A stretch of 64,000 nt of DNA from Physcomitrium patens (GCF_000002425.4 NC_037276.1:250216-314215); one strand, 5' to 3'. Counted from the first letter of the stretch, positions 20,771 to 34,309 are shown. Made by a program: numbers and translations. The notes: a model not told the origin generated them from the sequence alone.

Positions 20771-22562
20771 CTACTAGAAAAAAATATGGAGCAAGTAGAC
20801 ATCCTTGTCTCATCCTTCTTTCAATTAAAAATGGAGGAAAGGGGAGTAGACATCTTTGTCTCACCCTTCTTTCAATTAAAAATGGATGAAAGGAGAGAAT
20901 GCACCATTGAGGTAGATACAAGTTGATGCATCCATAAAAAATTAACCACATCATATCCATAAATTCTTTTGGAAATCCAAGTCTTTGCATCACTTTAAAT
21001 AAGAAATCCCACTCCACCATATCATATGCATTCGAGAAATCTAATTTTAGAAAGAAAAAGGTTTATTTACCTATGCCATAGTTTCTTATGTATGAATTAA
21101 ATTATCCAAAATGAATCTATGATAGAAGAAGGCTAATTAATCTACATTGATGATGCTCATAAGAACAAATTGAAGCCTTATTTGCAAAGCTTTAGTATAT
21201 ACTTTATATTCCATACTCAATAGGATGGTGGATCTCCAATTTGTGAGAGCTCTCCTAATACCACCTTTAAGTAATAGTGCAATAGTCCCTGTTGTGATCT
21301 CTTGCTGAAAATGTCTTGTTCTAATTCTGTTTTGAACCATCTTGAAGTAATCGGGACCCAAAAGATTCCAAAAAAAAATATATAAATCTAGAATAATGCC
21401 ATTGAGGACTAGTGATTTTTCCATCAGACATGGTCTGTACTCCCCCGGTAAGTTCATCGAGGGTGAGCGGTATAGCAAGTCAACTTTTCATAACTGTGCT
21501 CAAACGATCGATAATAGACCTCAAGGCTTGATGACTTGCGCCACTGGATACCCCGACCGGCTATCGTGCATAACATGGCTTGCTGGAGAATTTTGTGCTA
21601 ATATGGGCCATGGCCGCATGACTGGAGTGAATTTGTCCAGCTGTGTCATCTAATTCCGTAATAATAGAGGCAGTGGAACATTTTCTATATGCTCTAAAAA
21701 TAACTTAGGGGAGCATTGGTCGCCTACTTGTTTCCAGTGAAGTCGACTTCAGAGATTCTGACCGTCCACATTGTTGGTTCTAATACTTTCAAGCAATTTG
21801 CACATTCATAAAAATCTTCTCGAAACACCGGATTATCAAGTTGGTGTCGAAAGATAATTACGGCCTATTTGAGTTGCTTTTGAGGCATAGTTTCTATGTG
21901 TCTCCAAGCTCCGGCCTTACAAATGCAAAACTATTTGTATCATTTTACACATCGTCTCAGCTTGACAAAAAAAGATAGAGAGCAATGCGCTGCCCATTTG
22001 CGCCTATACTCAGTTTGGACTTTTGGTGTTTTTAGATAAATTACATTTATCACATAACGTGATAGGTACGTCGACTTCGCAATCAACTGCACCTCCTTCT
22101 AGATTGGTAGGTGGTTCAGTAGTATACTATCTCAAGGATGTGATAATTTGTGGCTCTTGAGCATTGTGATGTGGCTGGCTGGAAGGCGTAGATTTTGTCA
22201 AGATGCTCCACAGTTCTCATTCCATCTTTATGACTGCTATTCCAACTGAATTGCAGAATGTTGGAGGCCAAAAATTTATCTTCTACTTGAAGCGCCAATT
22301 TCAATGAGCAGAATAGTCTTCTTTCTTGCTCCGATGGAAGTGAGCCATGGACATGACACTTATCCGCTTTCAATTCTATAATGTTCCAGTCGCCGGCTAG
22401 GAGCCAGCGATAGTCAGTTTTCTGAGATTTTTCTCCAGAGCTCGCAGCGCTGGAGTGAGATAAGGATATACGTTCAAAATTGAAATGTCAAGCCCTTCCA
22501 ATGAGTTGGATCCATCGCTCAAGGGCCAATCGTGCGCGAACCGTGTAACAACCATCAAGTAG
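20771..22562 (-). mobile_element. LINE (L1-type) fragment: endonuclease and RT
   Basis: On the minus strand, the endonuclease part is read near 22400-22110 (GDWNIIELKADKC, FSWNSSHKDGMRT, LDKIYAFQPA), then a linker, then RT at about 21480-20771 (NWRSTILLSMEYKVYTKALQIRL, VEWDFLFKVMQRLGFP, RQGCLLAPYFF). The FADD catalytic block is absent because the RT ends at the A5 LTR; the upstream end runs into the gap. Several frame breaks and stops interrupt it. RT block 3 contains an in-frame 51-bp tandem duplication (20795-20845 and 20846-20896). Non-functional relic, independent of the LTR elements. Confidence 0.85.
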
Positions 22563-22662
22563 NNNNNNNNNNNNNNNNNNNNNNNNNNNNNNNNNNNNNN
22601 NNNNNNNNNNNNNNNNNNNNNNNNNNNNNNNNNNNNNNNNNNNNNNNNNNNNNNNNNNNNNN
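22563..22662. other. Assembly gap (100 N) next to a poly-C run
   Basis: Exactly 100 N, the usual placeholder for a gap of unknown size, followed by 15 C at 22663-22677. The LINE and the DNA to its right may not be truly adjacent. Confidence 0.99.
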
Positions 22663-23404
22663 CCCCCCCCCCCCCCCGCTTCCAGCCTCTTCTTCCATCA
22701 GGGTTATATTATACGCAACAACCGCTTCTTGATTGTAGAATGCAGCTCTCGGCCACAGTCCATCATGAAGCGTCAGTAACTTAGATTTGCGAAGCTTCTA
22801 CGCTTGGATACACAAGATTTCTAATCTGTTTGCGAGCAGATCCGCCTGAGGTAACTGCTTGTGCTAGACCAAGTTCTGTGTCGCGAACTTCCTCCACTCT
22901 ATCAAGAAGAGGGGAGGAAAAAATAGGGAGAGGTGATGAGGTGGTCACTCGAGGAAGAGGATGCGAAGAGGTTTTGAGCTTTGTCTGTCTCTTATAGAAA
23001 AGATTTGTCACATGATTCAAAAAAAGGTGAAGAAAAATCTATTGTTTAGAGAGTAAAGGACAGGAAGAAAACGTACGTCTATAACTTGTTGAGAATTAAG
23101 TGAAAAGATACTCAAAACACATTCAATCTACACATGCAACCTTGCATATATTTTGCTTCATTAAGTAGAAGATCTAAATAGCACACCTATCTTTTTGTGA
23201 ATGTGTGCGAGGCCTTAAATATCGTTCACCCTAACAAACTAGTGGTGTTCAGTTAAATCATCATTTGCCTTACACTGAATTTAGTGACGTGCTGGAAGTG
23301 TGCAGGTGTGATTTCTAATCTAGGATGCCACTAATCATTAATTTCTAATCTAAGATTGCCGCTAGCCTCCCATCCCTCATTTTGTAGTTTTCTTCTAGAC
23401 CAGA
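22663..23404. other. Unassigned non-coding DNA between the gap and the copia element
   Basis: No long open frame and no match that I recognise to the other elements. It could hold the 5' LTR or leader of the copia element, but no second copy exists in the window to prove this. Confidence 0.4.
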
Positions 23405-26400
23405 CATAGCTGGCATCGGTGTTACGCACATTGATAAATTCACAGGGGACAACTTCCCAATCTAGAAATTCCAAATGAGCATCCTATTCCTTGCAAAGAA
23501 ATTGCTGGGAATAGTGAATGGAACGATCCCGAGAGACCCTTCACCAATGAAGAGGAATGAGTTGATAAGGAGGTAGCATGCCAATCCTTCTTGATTTCCG
23601 CTATTGATAAAAAATAATAATAATAAAAAAAAAAAACTCATGCATCGGTTAATGCATCGCCACACTTCTAATCAAATGTGGTGACAGTTGTGCACAGTTC
23701 ATGAACAGAACGCAACAAAGAACATGCAATTATTACAGCAACAATTCTTCGACATGCGGATGAAGCTGGATATTGAGGTGGTTGACCATGTGAGCTCCAT
23801 CGAGCAACTCGCACACCAACTCAACAATTTGGGAGAGCCCATTTTGAATAAAGTCGTGATCTGTAAGATCCTAAGCACTCTACCACACCACTTCTGCCTC
23901 CTAACATGGAACAGTGTCCCGAGAAACGAGCTGACAATAGAAGCTCTCACAATGCGTTTGCTTAAGGAGGAAAGCCAAAACAAGATTCAAGAGGACATGA
24001 ACAAAGATGAAGATAAAGCTTTCTTCACTAGCCAAGGCCAAGGCTTAGTTTCAAATCCAAATCAAAGACCTCTCTTTGCCAAGGAGAGAAAGAGGCGATC
24101 TGCTAAGATCACAGAGCTCAAAAATGAGGAAACCAAGTGCCAAAAATGTGGAAAGATGGGGCATTGGAAGCACGAATGTCTTGACAACAACAAAAACAAT
24201 CATGTGAGAAAATAAAAAAACAACGATGTAAAGAAGTGTGAGGCGAACTCTGCCATCACCAAAGAATTCGATGAGGACGATAGCACGGCATTCATGACGC
24301 ATGTTGATGAACCCGCCGACGACTTCGATGATTGATGTATAGACGAAGGCGCAACGAACAATATGACAGACCATTTGGACTGGTTTGTTTCACTAAAATT
24401 CCTATTCCAAGGGCGATGGTCCGTGATGATCACCGACAACAAACGGCTCTGGGTCTAAGGCGTCTATCGCATCAACATATAATGTAAATTCAACAATGCA
24501 CGAAAACCACAACACATTCACCGTGTCCTCTACGTCCTGGAATTGCAGAAGAACCTTTTCTTCGTAGGACAAGCAACTGACAAAGGATTTGTTACTATAT
24601 ACATCCGCCACATGTGCCACCTCACAAGTCTTGAGGGGTGGAGGAAAATTATTTTAACACGGATTTGGATTAACAAATTATACAAGCTAGAATTCAAAGT
24701 CGAATGTCAAGCCGCCTAAGCCCACATCGCCACAACACGAGATGCACACAATAGATGCGATGAGACATTCAAATCCAGAAGGTATGACAAAATCTTCAGC
24801 AAGCACGATGGAATCCAGAACAGGGCAAGTCAACACACAAGCATCTCTCAAAACGACTACAGCTCTCGCAAGCATGGAAGCGGGTGCTGCACCTCTCTCT
24901 TACCATCGAACCACGACATCCTTGAGACACCAGTAGGCATCCTCTACCAAAGCAGACACCAATGAGAAGGATTCAATTGATTCACTTAAAAAAAAGAAGC
25001 AAGTAGAAACACAAGAAGCACCGATGGAACCCAAAAAGGAGGAACAAACCAAAGCACAAATGGGAAGGCTAACCCTGTGGCATGAAAGATTTGAGCATGT
25101 GCATAATGCCATGATCGTGCACATGCTCACAAACAATGTTGTCCAAGGACTGGGCTTGCCTCTACAGTCTAGAATAAAACGGCAATGCTGAAAGGAAAAA
25201 CCACACATTGATGGAGTGTGTAGGGGTAATACTACACACAAAAAAGTTGATTCTGAACATTTGGGGAGAAGCGATCCAGACCGCTGCCTACCTCCTAAAT
25301 CAAATAGCTTCTCACACAAGGAGCTACAGAACTCCATTCAAACTATAGACCAGACGAGTGCGGACTGTATCGCACTTGTGTATTTTCGGATGCACCGCAT
25401 ATGTGCACATCCCGAAATGAAGAAGGAGAAAATTGGATCCATAGAATGTAAAGGCCGTCTTCATTGGATACTGTACAAACACCAAAGCATACTGGCTCCA
25501 GAATTCGCAACAGCAGAAGATGATGATAAGCAACGATGTGATCTTTGATGAGCTATCACTCCTCGAGCAAAGCACCTCCGCAGAATTCTTAGGGCTCTTC
25601 TCGGTCCAGCAATCTCTAACTGAATTGTAGTCAGATGTAAGCAAGATCCAACCTCCATCATCGGATCAAACCAAGCTACAATGCTCAAAGTCCTTGGAGC
25701 AAACAAGAACACCGATAACAACCGAAGTGTGAGTTTTTGGGGAGCCAATCACAAATGAGCCAAGTAGCAAATCTCCTAATTGTTCACCAACTCGAAGCCC
25801 AACCACCAGGATCAGCTCATTGCATGTCGCTCCACCGCTCCTGTCAACCCCCCCTTCTTGCATCCACAGTGCACCAACGTACTTGTGAGACTATGTAGTT
25901 CCCAACAAATTTGCCGGTCTTGCCTGGAACTAACACATCCCAAATTATTCCAATACTTATGAAGAAGCACTTGCAAATCCTAAAGCCGCCGAATGGAGGA
26001 AAGCCATGGAGGCGGAACAAGAATCACTCTTGAAAAATGAAACTTGGCGGCTTGTCTTCCTATCTCCAGTTAGAAAATCGGTGCACTACAAGTGGGTTTA
26101 CAAAATTAAGACACAATCCAATGGATCCATGGCAAAGTTCAAGGTTGCTAAGCAATATATGCAATAGTTAGAGGTTGACAACAACCAAATATTTAGCCCC
26201 GCCATAAAGTATGAGTTGATTCGGACGGTGCTTGCCATTATAGCTTAATAATGCATGCCAATTATTCAATTTGATATACAAATAGTATCCTTATATGGTT
26301 CACTTGACACAGAGATCTACATGTAATAACTACAGGGATTCTAAATCATGAGCCAAAACAACCCCCATAAGATATGTTAATAGCTCAAGAGCCTATACTA

Positions 26401-26851
26401 TCTAAAATAGTTTGGAGGGGTCTGGAATCAAACATTTCACATATTCGTCATGAAATTTAACCTCAAAGCAATAAAAACAGATTCTTACATCTATATTTCA
26501 AAGTCAAAGCCATGGTTCATTGTGACTCTCTTCATGGACGATGGCTTGGCTACTTGCTCTTCAACGACTCGATGGGAGGATCTTGTGTACAACGTCGAAT
26601 AATTCTTTGGTATTACTAGCTTAAATGCCAAATTCTACATCGAGCTTCATATTCTTCATCTTGAAGCCAACGGATACATTTTCATCCATCAAGCGATTTA
26701 CCTTCCACAAATATTGAGCTACTTCAATTTCAATGAATGTACTCTGATGGGTATACCTAGTAATCCCAACACTAACCTTGATAGTGATAGAGAATCCCTT
26801 CTACCACCATTTCTCTATTCTCTATTTTAATGAGTGTACACAGCAATTCTA
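23405..26851 (+). mobile_element. Decayed Ty1/copia element
   Basis: Parts in copia order: gag with an INKFTGDNFPIWKF-like start near 23430 and a CCHC knuckle (CQKCGKMGHWKHEC near 24140-24180); protease (DEGATNNMTDHL near 24340); pre-integrase and integrase remnants (about 25070-25620); RT (EWRKAMEAEQ near 25990, KWVYKIKT near 26090, FMDDGLA near 26535). Integrase before RT identifies Ty1/copia. The right end is cut by the A3 LTR at 26852. No LTR was identified. Broken, with many breaks; old. Confidence 0.87.
23688..24215 (+). pseudogene. Copia gag fragment with zinc knuckle
   Basis: A 175-codon open stretch containing the UBN2-like gag middle (SIEQLAHQLNNLGEPI, ILSTLPHHF) and a CX2CX4HX4C knuckle near its end. 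Part of the fossil copia element. Confidence 0.85.
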
Positions 26852-27391
26852 TGTCAAGGACATGAATCTCGAAGAAAGAAAAACTTCAATATACTCTTGT
26901 GTCACTGAAAGGAACTAGAAAGTCATTCAAAGATGATATATTATTGAATTAGAATGGCTATTGCTAAAAACAAGAAGACTAGAAAGTCTTGAAACAAAAC
27001 TAAAGATTAGAAAGGCATTGATAAAAGTGAAGAAGGCTTCACTCTTGCCTTCATATATACTCTTAACTAAGAGCTACATGGCAATGTCCTATAATATCGT
27101 TTAACTTTGCTAGCCACATGTCTTAACTTACAAGGCTAGTTATCTATATATGCGCCACATAGTTAGCTTATTCTACAAGCTACTACACGGAGTTAATTTG
27201 TTCTATAAGCTATCAACATGTGGTTAACTTACTGACAAAGTTTCCAACCTATAAACACATCTAAAGTCAAAACCGTGTCTATGAAGCTTTTAAGAAGCTT
27301 TTCTAAAAGACTTTATGAAATTAATCTATATTTACTTACTTTTATCTAATCATATAAGTAACTATTGGAGTAAATATATATGTTTGTGATA
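26852..27391 (-). repeat. A3 3' LTR
   Basis: 540 bp; in plus orientation it starts TGTCAAGGACATGAATC and ends TTTGTGATA, the reverse complement of A LTR ends. It lies directly at the broken end of the copia element. Confidence 0.87.
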
Positions 27392-30300
27392 TTATCCTCC
27401 CTTCTATAGATGAGTTTTATGATAAGCGGTCTTCATATGTTGAAAAAAACTAAGATGCAACGAATTGTATTTGCCACATACTCTCATCTTTATTCCTTTT
27501 GAAGATGGTTGATAGGTCCTCTCAACTGTCAATAGTGTCTCATAGCAAGGCACGAAGATCATACAATTATGTAGTTGTTGTAGAGGCCTTCATAACTTCC
27601 TTCAAATACAACACTTCAAACACTATCAAAAGTTGTTCTTACCTCTAATAAAATCACCAAACATCAAGAGTCTCTTCCAAGGTCATGATACCAAACATGT
27701 TGTATCTCGTCATTTATTTGAAGAAGGAGATGTTGTTCTTGAGGATCTTTATCTCAATTTCATTGTCTTGAAGGTTGTAACAATTGCAATGTCTCATTTA
27801 GTAAGACTGCAAATGAAAGCTCTTGAGTTGAATCTGTTGGTTGTTCATTCTCCGTCTCTTTAGCGTTATAAATATATAGAAGCTATAAAAAAAGATAGAA
27901 GGTTGAATGATATCTTCTTTTGATCTTCTTTCTTTTATAATATATATTTGCTATTCATCATCTTAGTTTTGATCAATGTTCTTGATGAAAAGCTTCAACT
28001 TTCTTTATTGCATTTGTAAGATTCTTTGCTGGCTTCCATGTACATTCACTATCATCATATCCATGCCAATGGACAAGATATTTCAACCTATTTCAACGCC
28101 ACCTTGAGTCTAAGACTTCATCTACTTCAAACTCTTGATTAGTATCCACTTCTATAGGAAGAGGAGGCATTTGTCTTCTTCTCAAGATACTCAATATCTT
28201 ATATAGGTCAAGAGGGGACATGTGAAATACAAGGCTGATCTTCATAGAATCTTGTAGATGTAATCCATAAGCAACAAGATTGATTTGTTCACAAATAAAG
28301 AAAGGTCTCAATCTACAATAGTCCAAATAATTACAAAGACGAGTAGTCTTGATATTGCGACGAAGTAACCATATCTTGTCACCTATATTAAATTATAGTT
28401 GCTCCTTGCAATAAGCATCCATGTTGGTCTTTTGCTGTTCTTGAGCTTCTTTTAATTGTGTCTTCATTATTGCATATAGCTCAGACAAAGGATTTGCTAA
28501 ATCTTTTGTCGTAGGATTATAAATTTTTGAAAAGTCAAAAGTAACAAGTTATAGATGATAACCATAATTGATAAAAAAAGATATTTTTTGAGTAGAAGAA
28601 TGTACCAAATTATTGTATAAAAACTTTAGCAATGGCAAAAGAGTTGTCCAATCATCTTAATGATAGTCGATGGTACACCTCAAATATTGCTCCAAAACTT
28701 AATTCACCTATTCCATTTGCCCATCAGTTTAAAGATGAAAAGTTGAAGAAATCTTTATATCTACCTTTAGAATCTTGAATAGGATTCTTCAAAATCTTGG
28801 TACAAATTGAGTCCCCTATCTAATAAAATATCCTTTAGCAATCCATGATAGCAATAGATATTATTAATGAAAAGCTTAGCTATTTCTTTACTTGAAATAG
28901 ATTTTATATATGGTACAAAATATACCATTTTTAGAAACCAATCTTTGATTACAAATATAGAGTCATATGAACTTGAACTTAAAAGATCTATAATAAAATC
29001 CATAGAAATGAAAGAGCATGGGTATTTAAATATAGGCAATGGTTGAAAAAGTTCATAGGATCGATGACGAGGAGTCTTTGATCTTGAATAAATGTCACAT
29101 AATTGGACAAAGTCTTTTACCACCTTTCACATTTGTAGCTACTAAAAATCTCTAGATATAAGCTCTAAAGTCTTGTTGTATCTAAAATATCATACTGTTA
29201 GAAAGTCATGATGTGTTTAAAGAATACATAAATGTACTTCTCTTTTTAAAACATATAGACATCTTTTGAAATATAGTAGGTTGTTACTGAATTCAAACTT
29301 TGAAATAGCATGAGACTTAAAAACAAGATTCTTGATATCATAAATAAGAGAATCAGATGACATACTTGATTGAATTTGTTTGATAAAGGTCAAATCAACA
29401 ATCAATGTTGATTTTATTGCTTGAAGATGAAAATACTCTAGCTTCAAGAGAATTGTTCTTTGTTGATCAAAAGATGCATTTACTTCTTTTGGTACAAGAT
29501 AAGAACATTTAGAAAGAACATTCAATAAACCTTATTATTTTTTAGATTAATATGTGATCTTGAAATCAAATCTTGATAATGACATGTTCTTATGAGTTTG
29601 GTGAGGATTCAAAATATGTGCAGATATGAAATATTCGAGGTGCTTGTGATCTGTATATATAGTGACTAGACTTAAAGTGCCTTCTAGATAATGATGCCAT
29701 TCTTGAAATTAATCCATAATTACAAGAAGTTTTTTGTCATGGATCTCACACTTAATTTCAATTGCTAAAGTATTCTTCAAATAAAAAGCTAATGAATAGA
29801 ATTTATCATTTATTTCTAATTGTGATAATACTGCACTCAAGGCAAAATTTGATGCATCTATTTTCATAAAAAAAAATTCTTAAAAAAGTCGACACAATAT
29901 AAAGTTGGTACAAAAGTAATCTCCTTCTTTAAAGCATCAAATGATACTTCTACTTCTTTATTCTACTTAAGATTGTCTTTACAAGTCAAATATGTAAGTA
30001 GAGCTGTAACTTGAAAAAAATTCTTGATAAAGATTCGATACTAATTAACAAAGCCCAAAAAGCATTGTACATTTCATACTGTTTTTAAAATATTTCAATC
30101 TATGATAGTTTGGACCTTCTTGGAATCTATCATAAGGCCTTCATTAGAAATTATGTATCCTAAAAAGTCAACTTGAATAGTGTGGAATACACACTTTTCT
30201 AACTTGACATATAATCTTATATCTCTAAGTTTTTGTAACACACGATGAACATGGAGTTCATATTCTTCTATATTCTTAGAGTAGATTAGAATGTCTTTTA

Positions 30301-31600
30301 AATAGCAAACAACAAAATCATCTAAAAACTCACAAAAAATATCATTCATAAGATATTGAAAAGCAATTAGTACATTTGTGAGTCCAAAAGGCATGATATT
30401 ATATTCAAAATGTTCATAACTAGTTCAAAAAATAATCTTCCATTCATCTCCTTCTTTGATATGAATTAAGTTGTATGCTCTTCATAGATCTATTTTCGTA
30501 TAGATCTTTGCTTGATTGAGTTATTCAAGAAGTCTTGAAATCAAAGACAAAGGATACCTATTTTTGATGGTGATCATATTGAGTCCTTGATAATCCACAC
30601 ATCTGTAGAGATTTATCTTTTTTCTTCACAAATAAGATAGGAGCCCCGGCTGAAGATTTAGAATGGCATATGAAGTTCTTTGCTAAGCTCACATCAATAT
30701 ATTCCTTTAATGCAACCAACTCATTCTACAATAAGCTATAGATTGGTCCAAATGGTAGTTGAGTTCCTTGTAGATTAATTGAACAATCATAATTTTGATG
30801 CTCTAGAAGAATATCTATGTTCTTCTTTTCAAAAACGTCTTGCAATTCTTGATATTGATTAGGAATATCACTTGATATTTTTTTACTATTAAAAATGGAT
30901 GTAGTATATATAGCAAAAGATGATCTTTCTTTTGTAGCATGCATGAAAGGTCTTGCATCTACTAGTAAAAGTTTGGATGTATTAGACTTATATACTTCTA
31001 CTTTAGTAATGCAATCTTGGATTATACTACTAAAAAAATTAAGGTTATATGAAATCCAATTTATTTGAAGATTATATTTTTCTAGCTACAATAATCGTAA
31101 AATAACTAGATTGGTGGGAGATTTTATTACACTAAATACTACTATGTTGTTATGATCTTTAATTGTTACATCTAAAGGAATAGTCTCATGGATAATATTT
31201 CCAAAAGATAACAAACAACCATCTATGACTTCTACATACACGAGTTTATTTTTCTTGACTAAATATATTTTTTGATTTTTGACAAAATCTTCTTTACAAA
31301 ATCGAGTCTTTTTTTACTTTGTGAGAGGTTTAAAATATATCATATGAATTTGCCTTAGTTCTAATCTTGATGAATATATTTCAGAAAACTTGGGAGCTAT
31401 TGCCATTACTTGATTTGTTCGTCTCATGCCAAGTTGTTGTTCTTGACGCCTTTCAAATAATTGATTGTCACATGCAATGGCTTGAAAAATAAATTGTTTC
31501 AAAGATTTTTCTTTTGGCATTGTTAATAATAGATCTTTGATGCTATCCTTCAATCTATATCAAAATTTATTAATAAGTGCTTTGTCATTGTAGTCAATGT

Positions 31601-32745
31601 TGTTATATAATAATTATTTTTATTATGTAAAAAATGATTAAAACATATAATATGTTCATAAGTCTTATTGTATGTTAGAATGGTTAATAGATGTATTTAA
31701 GGAGAGTAGATATAAGAAACTTTATTTTGAGTTTTATCTATTTTGATTATAGCATTTAAAAAAATTATAAGACCTAAACATTTAGTTTGAAGCCTTGAGA
31801 AGAGATTAGCACCTAAAGATGAAAATATTAACTAATAGGAGACTTATTGGGAGGGATGAGAGTAAGACATGGTTGCATAAAGACAAGGAATGGGGATCTT
31901 CATTCATATTGGTTGAAGGCCATATTCAATGGAGTTCAAGGAGGCTGCTCGAGGTCTTATTAAGAATTAGGGTTTCTCTTTTGAGGTCATTTGAGCTTTG
32001 GAGGCTAGAATCAGTAAATTTAGGTTTTTGGATATAGATTGGATCCAAATTTGGTATGATTTGTAGTTGATTCGAAGGAGTTAGTAGTGCTCAAAGTTAA
32101 GGTATAAATTTCATATCTATTGTCACTCAATGGGATATAATATACATTTACTAAGAGCAACAAAGGATCGGCAAGTGGAATTGGAGAAAGCACTTTCTTA
32201 AATATAATTTTTATATATTATTTGATTAATTTGGAATTTGAATGAAGAAATTATAGAGATTTGAAGTTAGCACATTTAAATCAAAGGTAGTGAGTAAGTG
32301 ATTTTGTTCATACTAATGGTTGGAGCCATATCTTAAGTTTTTAGATGATTTTTTAGCTTAAACCTTTTGAAAAAGGTAGATTATTATCTGAAGAAGCTAT
32401 ACATACAAACTTTTTGGCATTTAAGTGCTTAATTTGTGAGATATGAAGAAAATTACATGTAGATGTATAAAAACTAGGATTTGAAGCTATTGTTAGGATT
32501 TTGGTGATATCGTAAGATCCGCATTGAATTTGTAATTGAAATTTGTTATAATATTTTTTAAAAATATATTAGTACTTTATGTTAAATTTGAATACTTTTG
32601 AATGGTCTGATTGAAAGATATGAGTTGTTGAAGTTCAAGAGTAAGACCCTATAAGGATATATAAGGATTAGATTTTTTTATCATATTTTGGGTGTTTTTG
32701 GAAAACTTAAGATTAATATATATTTGGAATAATTACTCCTAAAAG

Positions 32746-32831
<86 letters not shown>

Positions 32832-32924
32832 ATTTGATCTTTCTTATCTCAAGCCCTTATTGAGCAATTTATAGTAGCCAAGAACTTAGTGTTTTTTTGA
32901 AGCAAACCCTCTCTATTCCAACAA
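31601..32924 (+). repeat. B-type solo LTR (plus) in A3 gag
   Basis: About 1.32 kb, homologous in reverse to 48586-49856: a block with CTTATTGGGAGGG and TTGAAGGCCATATTC, then ACTCAATGGGATA, ending at AAGCAAACCCTCTCTATTCCAACA. It contains a long TA tract (32747-32825). Edges are decayed and no clean target duplication is visible. Confidence 0.75.
32747..32825. repeat. (TA)n microsatellite
   Basis: About 80 bp of TA dinucleotides with few interruptions, inside the B solo LTR. Shorter TA runs occupy the same LTR position near 12408 and at 48684-48709. Confidence 0.95.
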
Positions 32925-33430
32925 CTTTACAAGCAAGGTTTTGGAATTCAGCAGTATATGTGGTGCCTAATCTTGATCCTTATTGTAAAGATAAGAATTT
33001 AGTCTCTATTACTTATTCTTGATCACTTTCTCTAAATGTAGCCATAAACTTTTCTAAGAATGAATTTAAGCTTTATAAAGAAGTCTTTAATATTTTTCCA
33101 TCAAAGGTGCAAACTAAGAAAGAATACTTCCAAATAAAAGTGTGCTTATGAAGTTGACTTGAGTAAATCTATCCGCATATTGGGAAGGTTGTAACCTTAG
33201 GTAGAGTTTAATTTATTGTAAAACCCTCAAAATTTTGATCTTGTTCCATCAAACTTCTCAAGCATATTTATTCTTACCTCTCTTGAACTTGTAGAAGCAA
33301 GACCCCTTGAATTTAATAGTGAGACTAATCAACTTGTTTTCCTCAACTATACAACTTTTTGATGTAGACTCTGGACTTCTTCTATAGATATAGAAGTAGT
33401 ACTCTCATGGTTGATATTGGTGATGCATGA

Positions 33431-34065
33431 AATTTCAATGTCAATCATGAGATTTTAAATTATAAGAAAATATTTACTAAAAGAAATCAAATCAAAATTT
33501 GGCCTCCAATCTACTTTGTGGTCATTTAGAAATCTGACTATTACAAAAATTATTCTACAAGTCTTGAAATATGTAGATATTAGTAGATTTAATATTTGTT
33601 ACATTTTTTAATTTTATTTACAATTTTATTTCTATTATAAATTTAATTAATTAATTAATTAATTAATTTATTTATTTATTTATTTGCATAAATACATTCG
33701 TTAAATCTTAACAGTGCATTAAATCAAGCCATAGGATGACTTTGTCCTTCTCAATGGTTAGACGTTGCTTTGCTTCAATTTTACTATTCTTTTTCTAACC
33801 ACTTGATTTAAAAATATGAGTGCACATACATAAGTGTCTACAAACAATGTACAATATTGTCTACTTATTGAATACTATTTCATCCAGTTCTCTTCATTTT
33901 ATGGATAGAAAATGCGACACCATGTTCGCACCATGAGTGAACTATCTTCTGTAGATGGGATGGGTACATGTATTTACAGAAGGCACCATACAATAGCGTG
34001 CCTCTGAAATAGCGTGTAGTGTAAATTTAGAATGGGTTGGAGTGTGCTGTGTGGGTGTCAGTTGG
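33431..34065. other. AT-rich upstream flank of the host gene
   Basis: No coding sequence. Contains a tetranucleotide tract (AATT then ATTT units, 33643-33686). The last about 250 bp become GC-richer toward the gene and probably include its promoter and 5' leader, but no core promoter element stands out. Confidence 0.6.
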
Positions 34066-34175
34066 GGTTGGGGGAAGTCGCACATCACCTGGAGAGATGC
34101 ATACCCGGACGGAGGTTGGGGGAAGTCGCACATCACCTGGAGAGATGCATACCCGGACGGAGGTTGGGGGAAGAA
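34066..34175. repeat. 48-bp tandem repeat upstream of the host gene
   Basis: Two identical 48-bp units (34066-34113, 34114-34161) beginning GGTTGGGGGAAGTCGC, then a partial third unit. It ends about 135 bp before the ATG, so it is in the 5' leader or proximal promoter. Confidence 0.95.
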
Positions 34176-34309
34176 CAATAACATCAACCGAGATATGACG
34201 TCTACGTCGTGTGCAAGGGTGCTGAACTTTGGTTGGTGGGCAGAGGTGGAGGTCGAGGCGGAGGCCGCGGCCGTAGACTCGACGCAGCGGGGGGAGGGTG
34301 GTGGTGGCA

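Larger units (their letters stand above)
26852..33430 (-). mobile_element. A3: old chromovirus, 5' end missing
   Basis: In element order from right to left: gag remnants (about 33430-32925 and 31600-31310), protease (31300-30950), RT (30720-30090), RNase H (30000-29550), integrase (29520-28480), chromodomain (28330-28000), ORF3 remnant (27880-27450) and the 3' LTR (26852-27391). A B-type solo LTR at 31601-32924 splits gag. It aligns with A6 and A2 throughout but is much more AT-rich. Broken, with dozens of breaks; one of the oldest copies here. No 5' LTR is recognisable. Confidence 0.85.

Noticed and set aside
24402-25863. Minus-strand ORFs across the copia element
   Set aside because: They are antisense shadows; the plus strand carries the copia protease, integrase and RT motifs in order.
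34298-34309. Start of the host gene at 34298
   Set aside because: That codon is GTG. The first in-frame ATG is 34310 and the conserved domain begins right after it.
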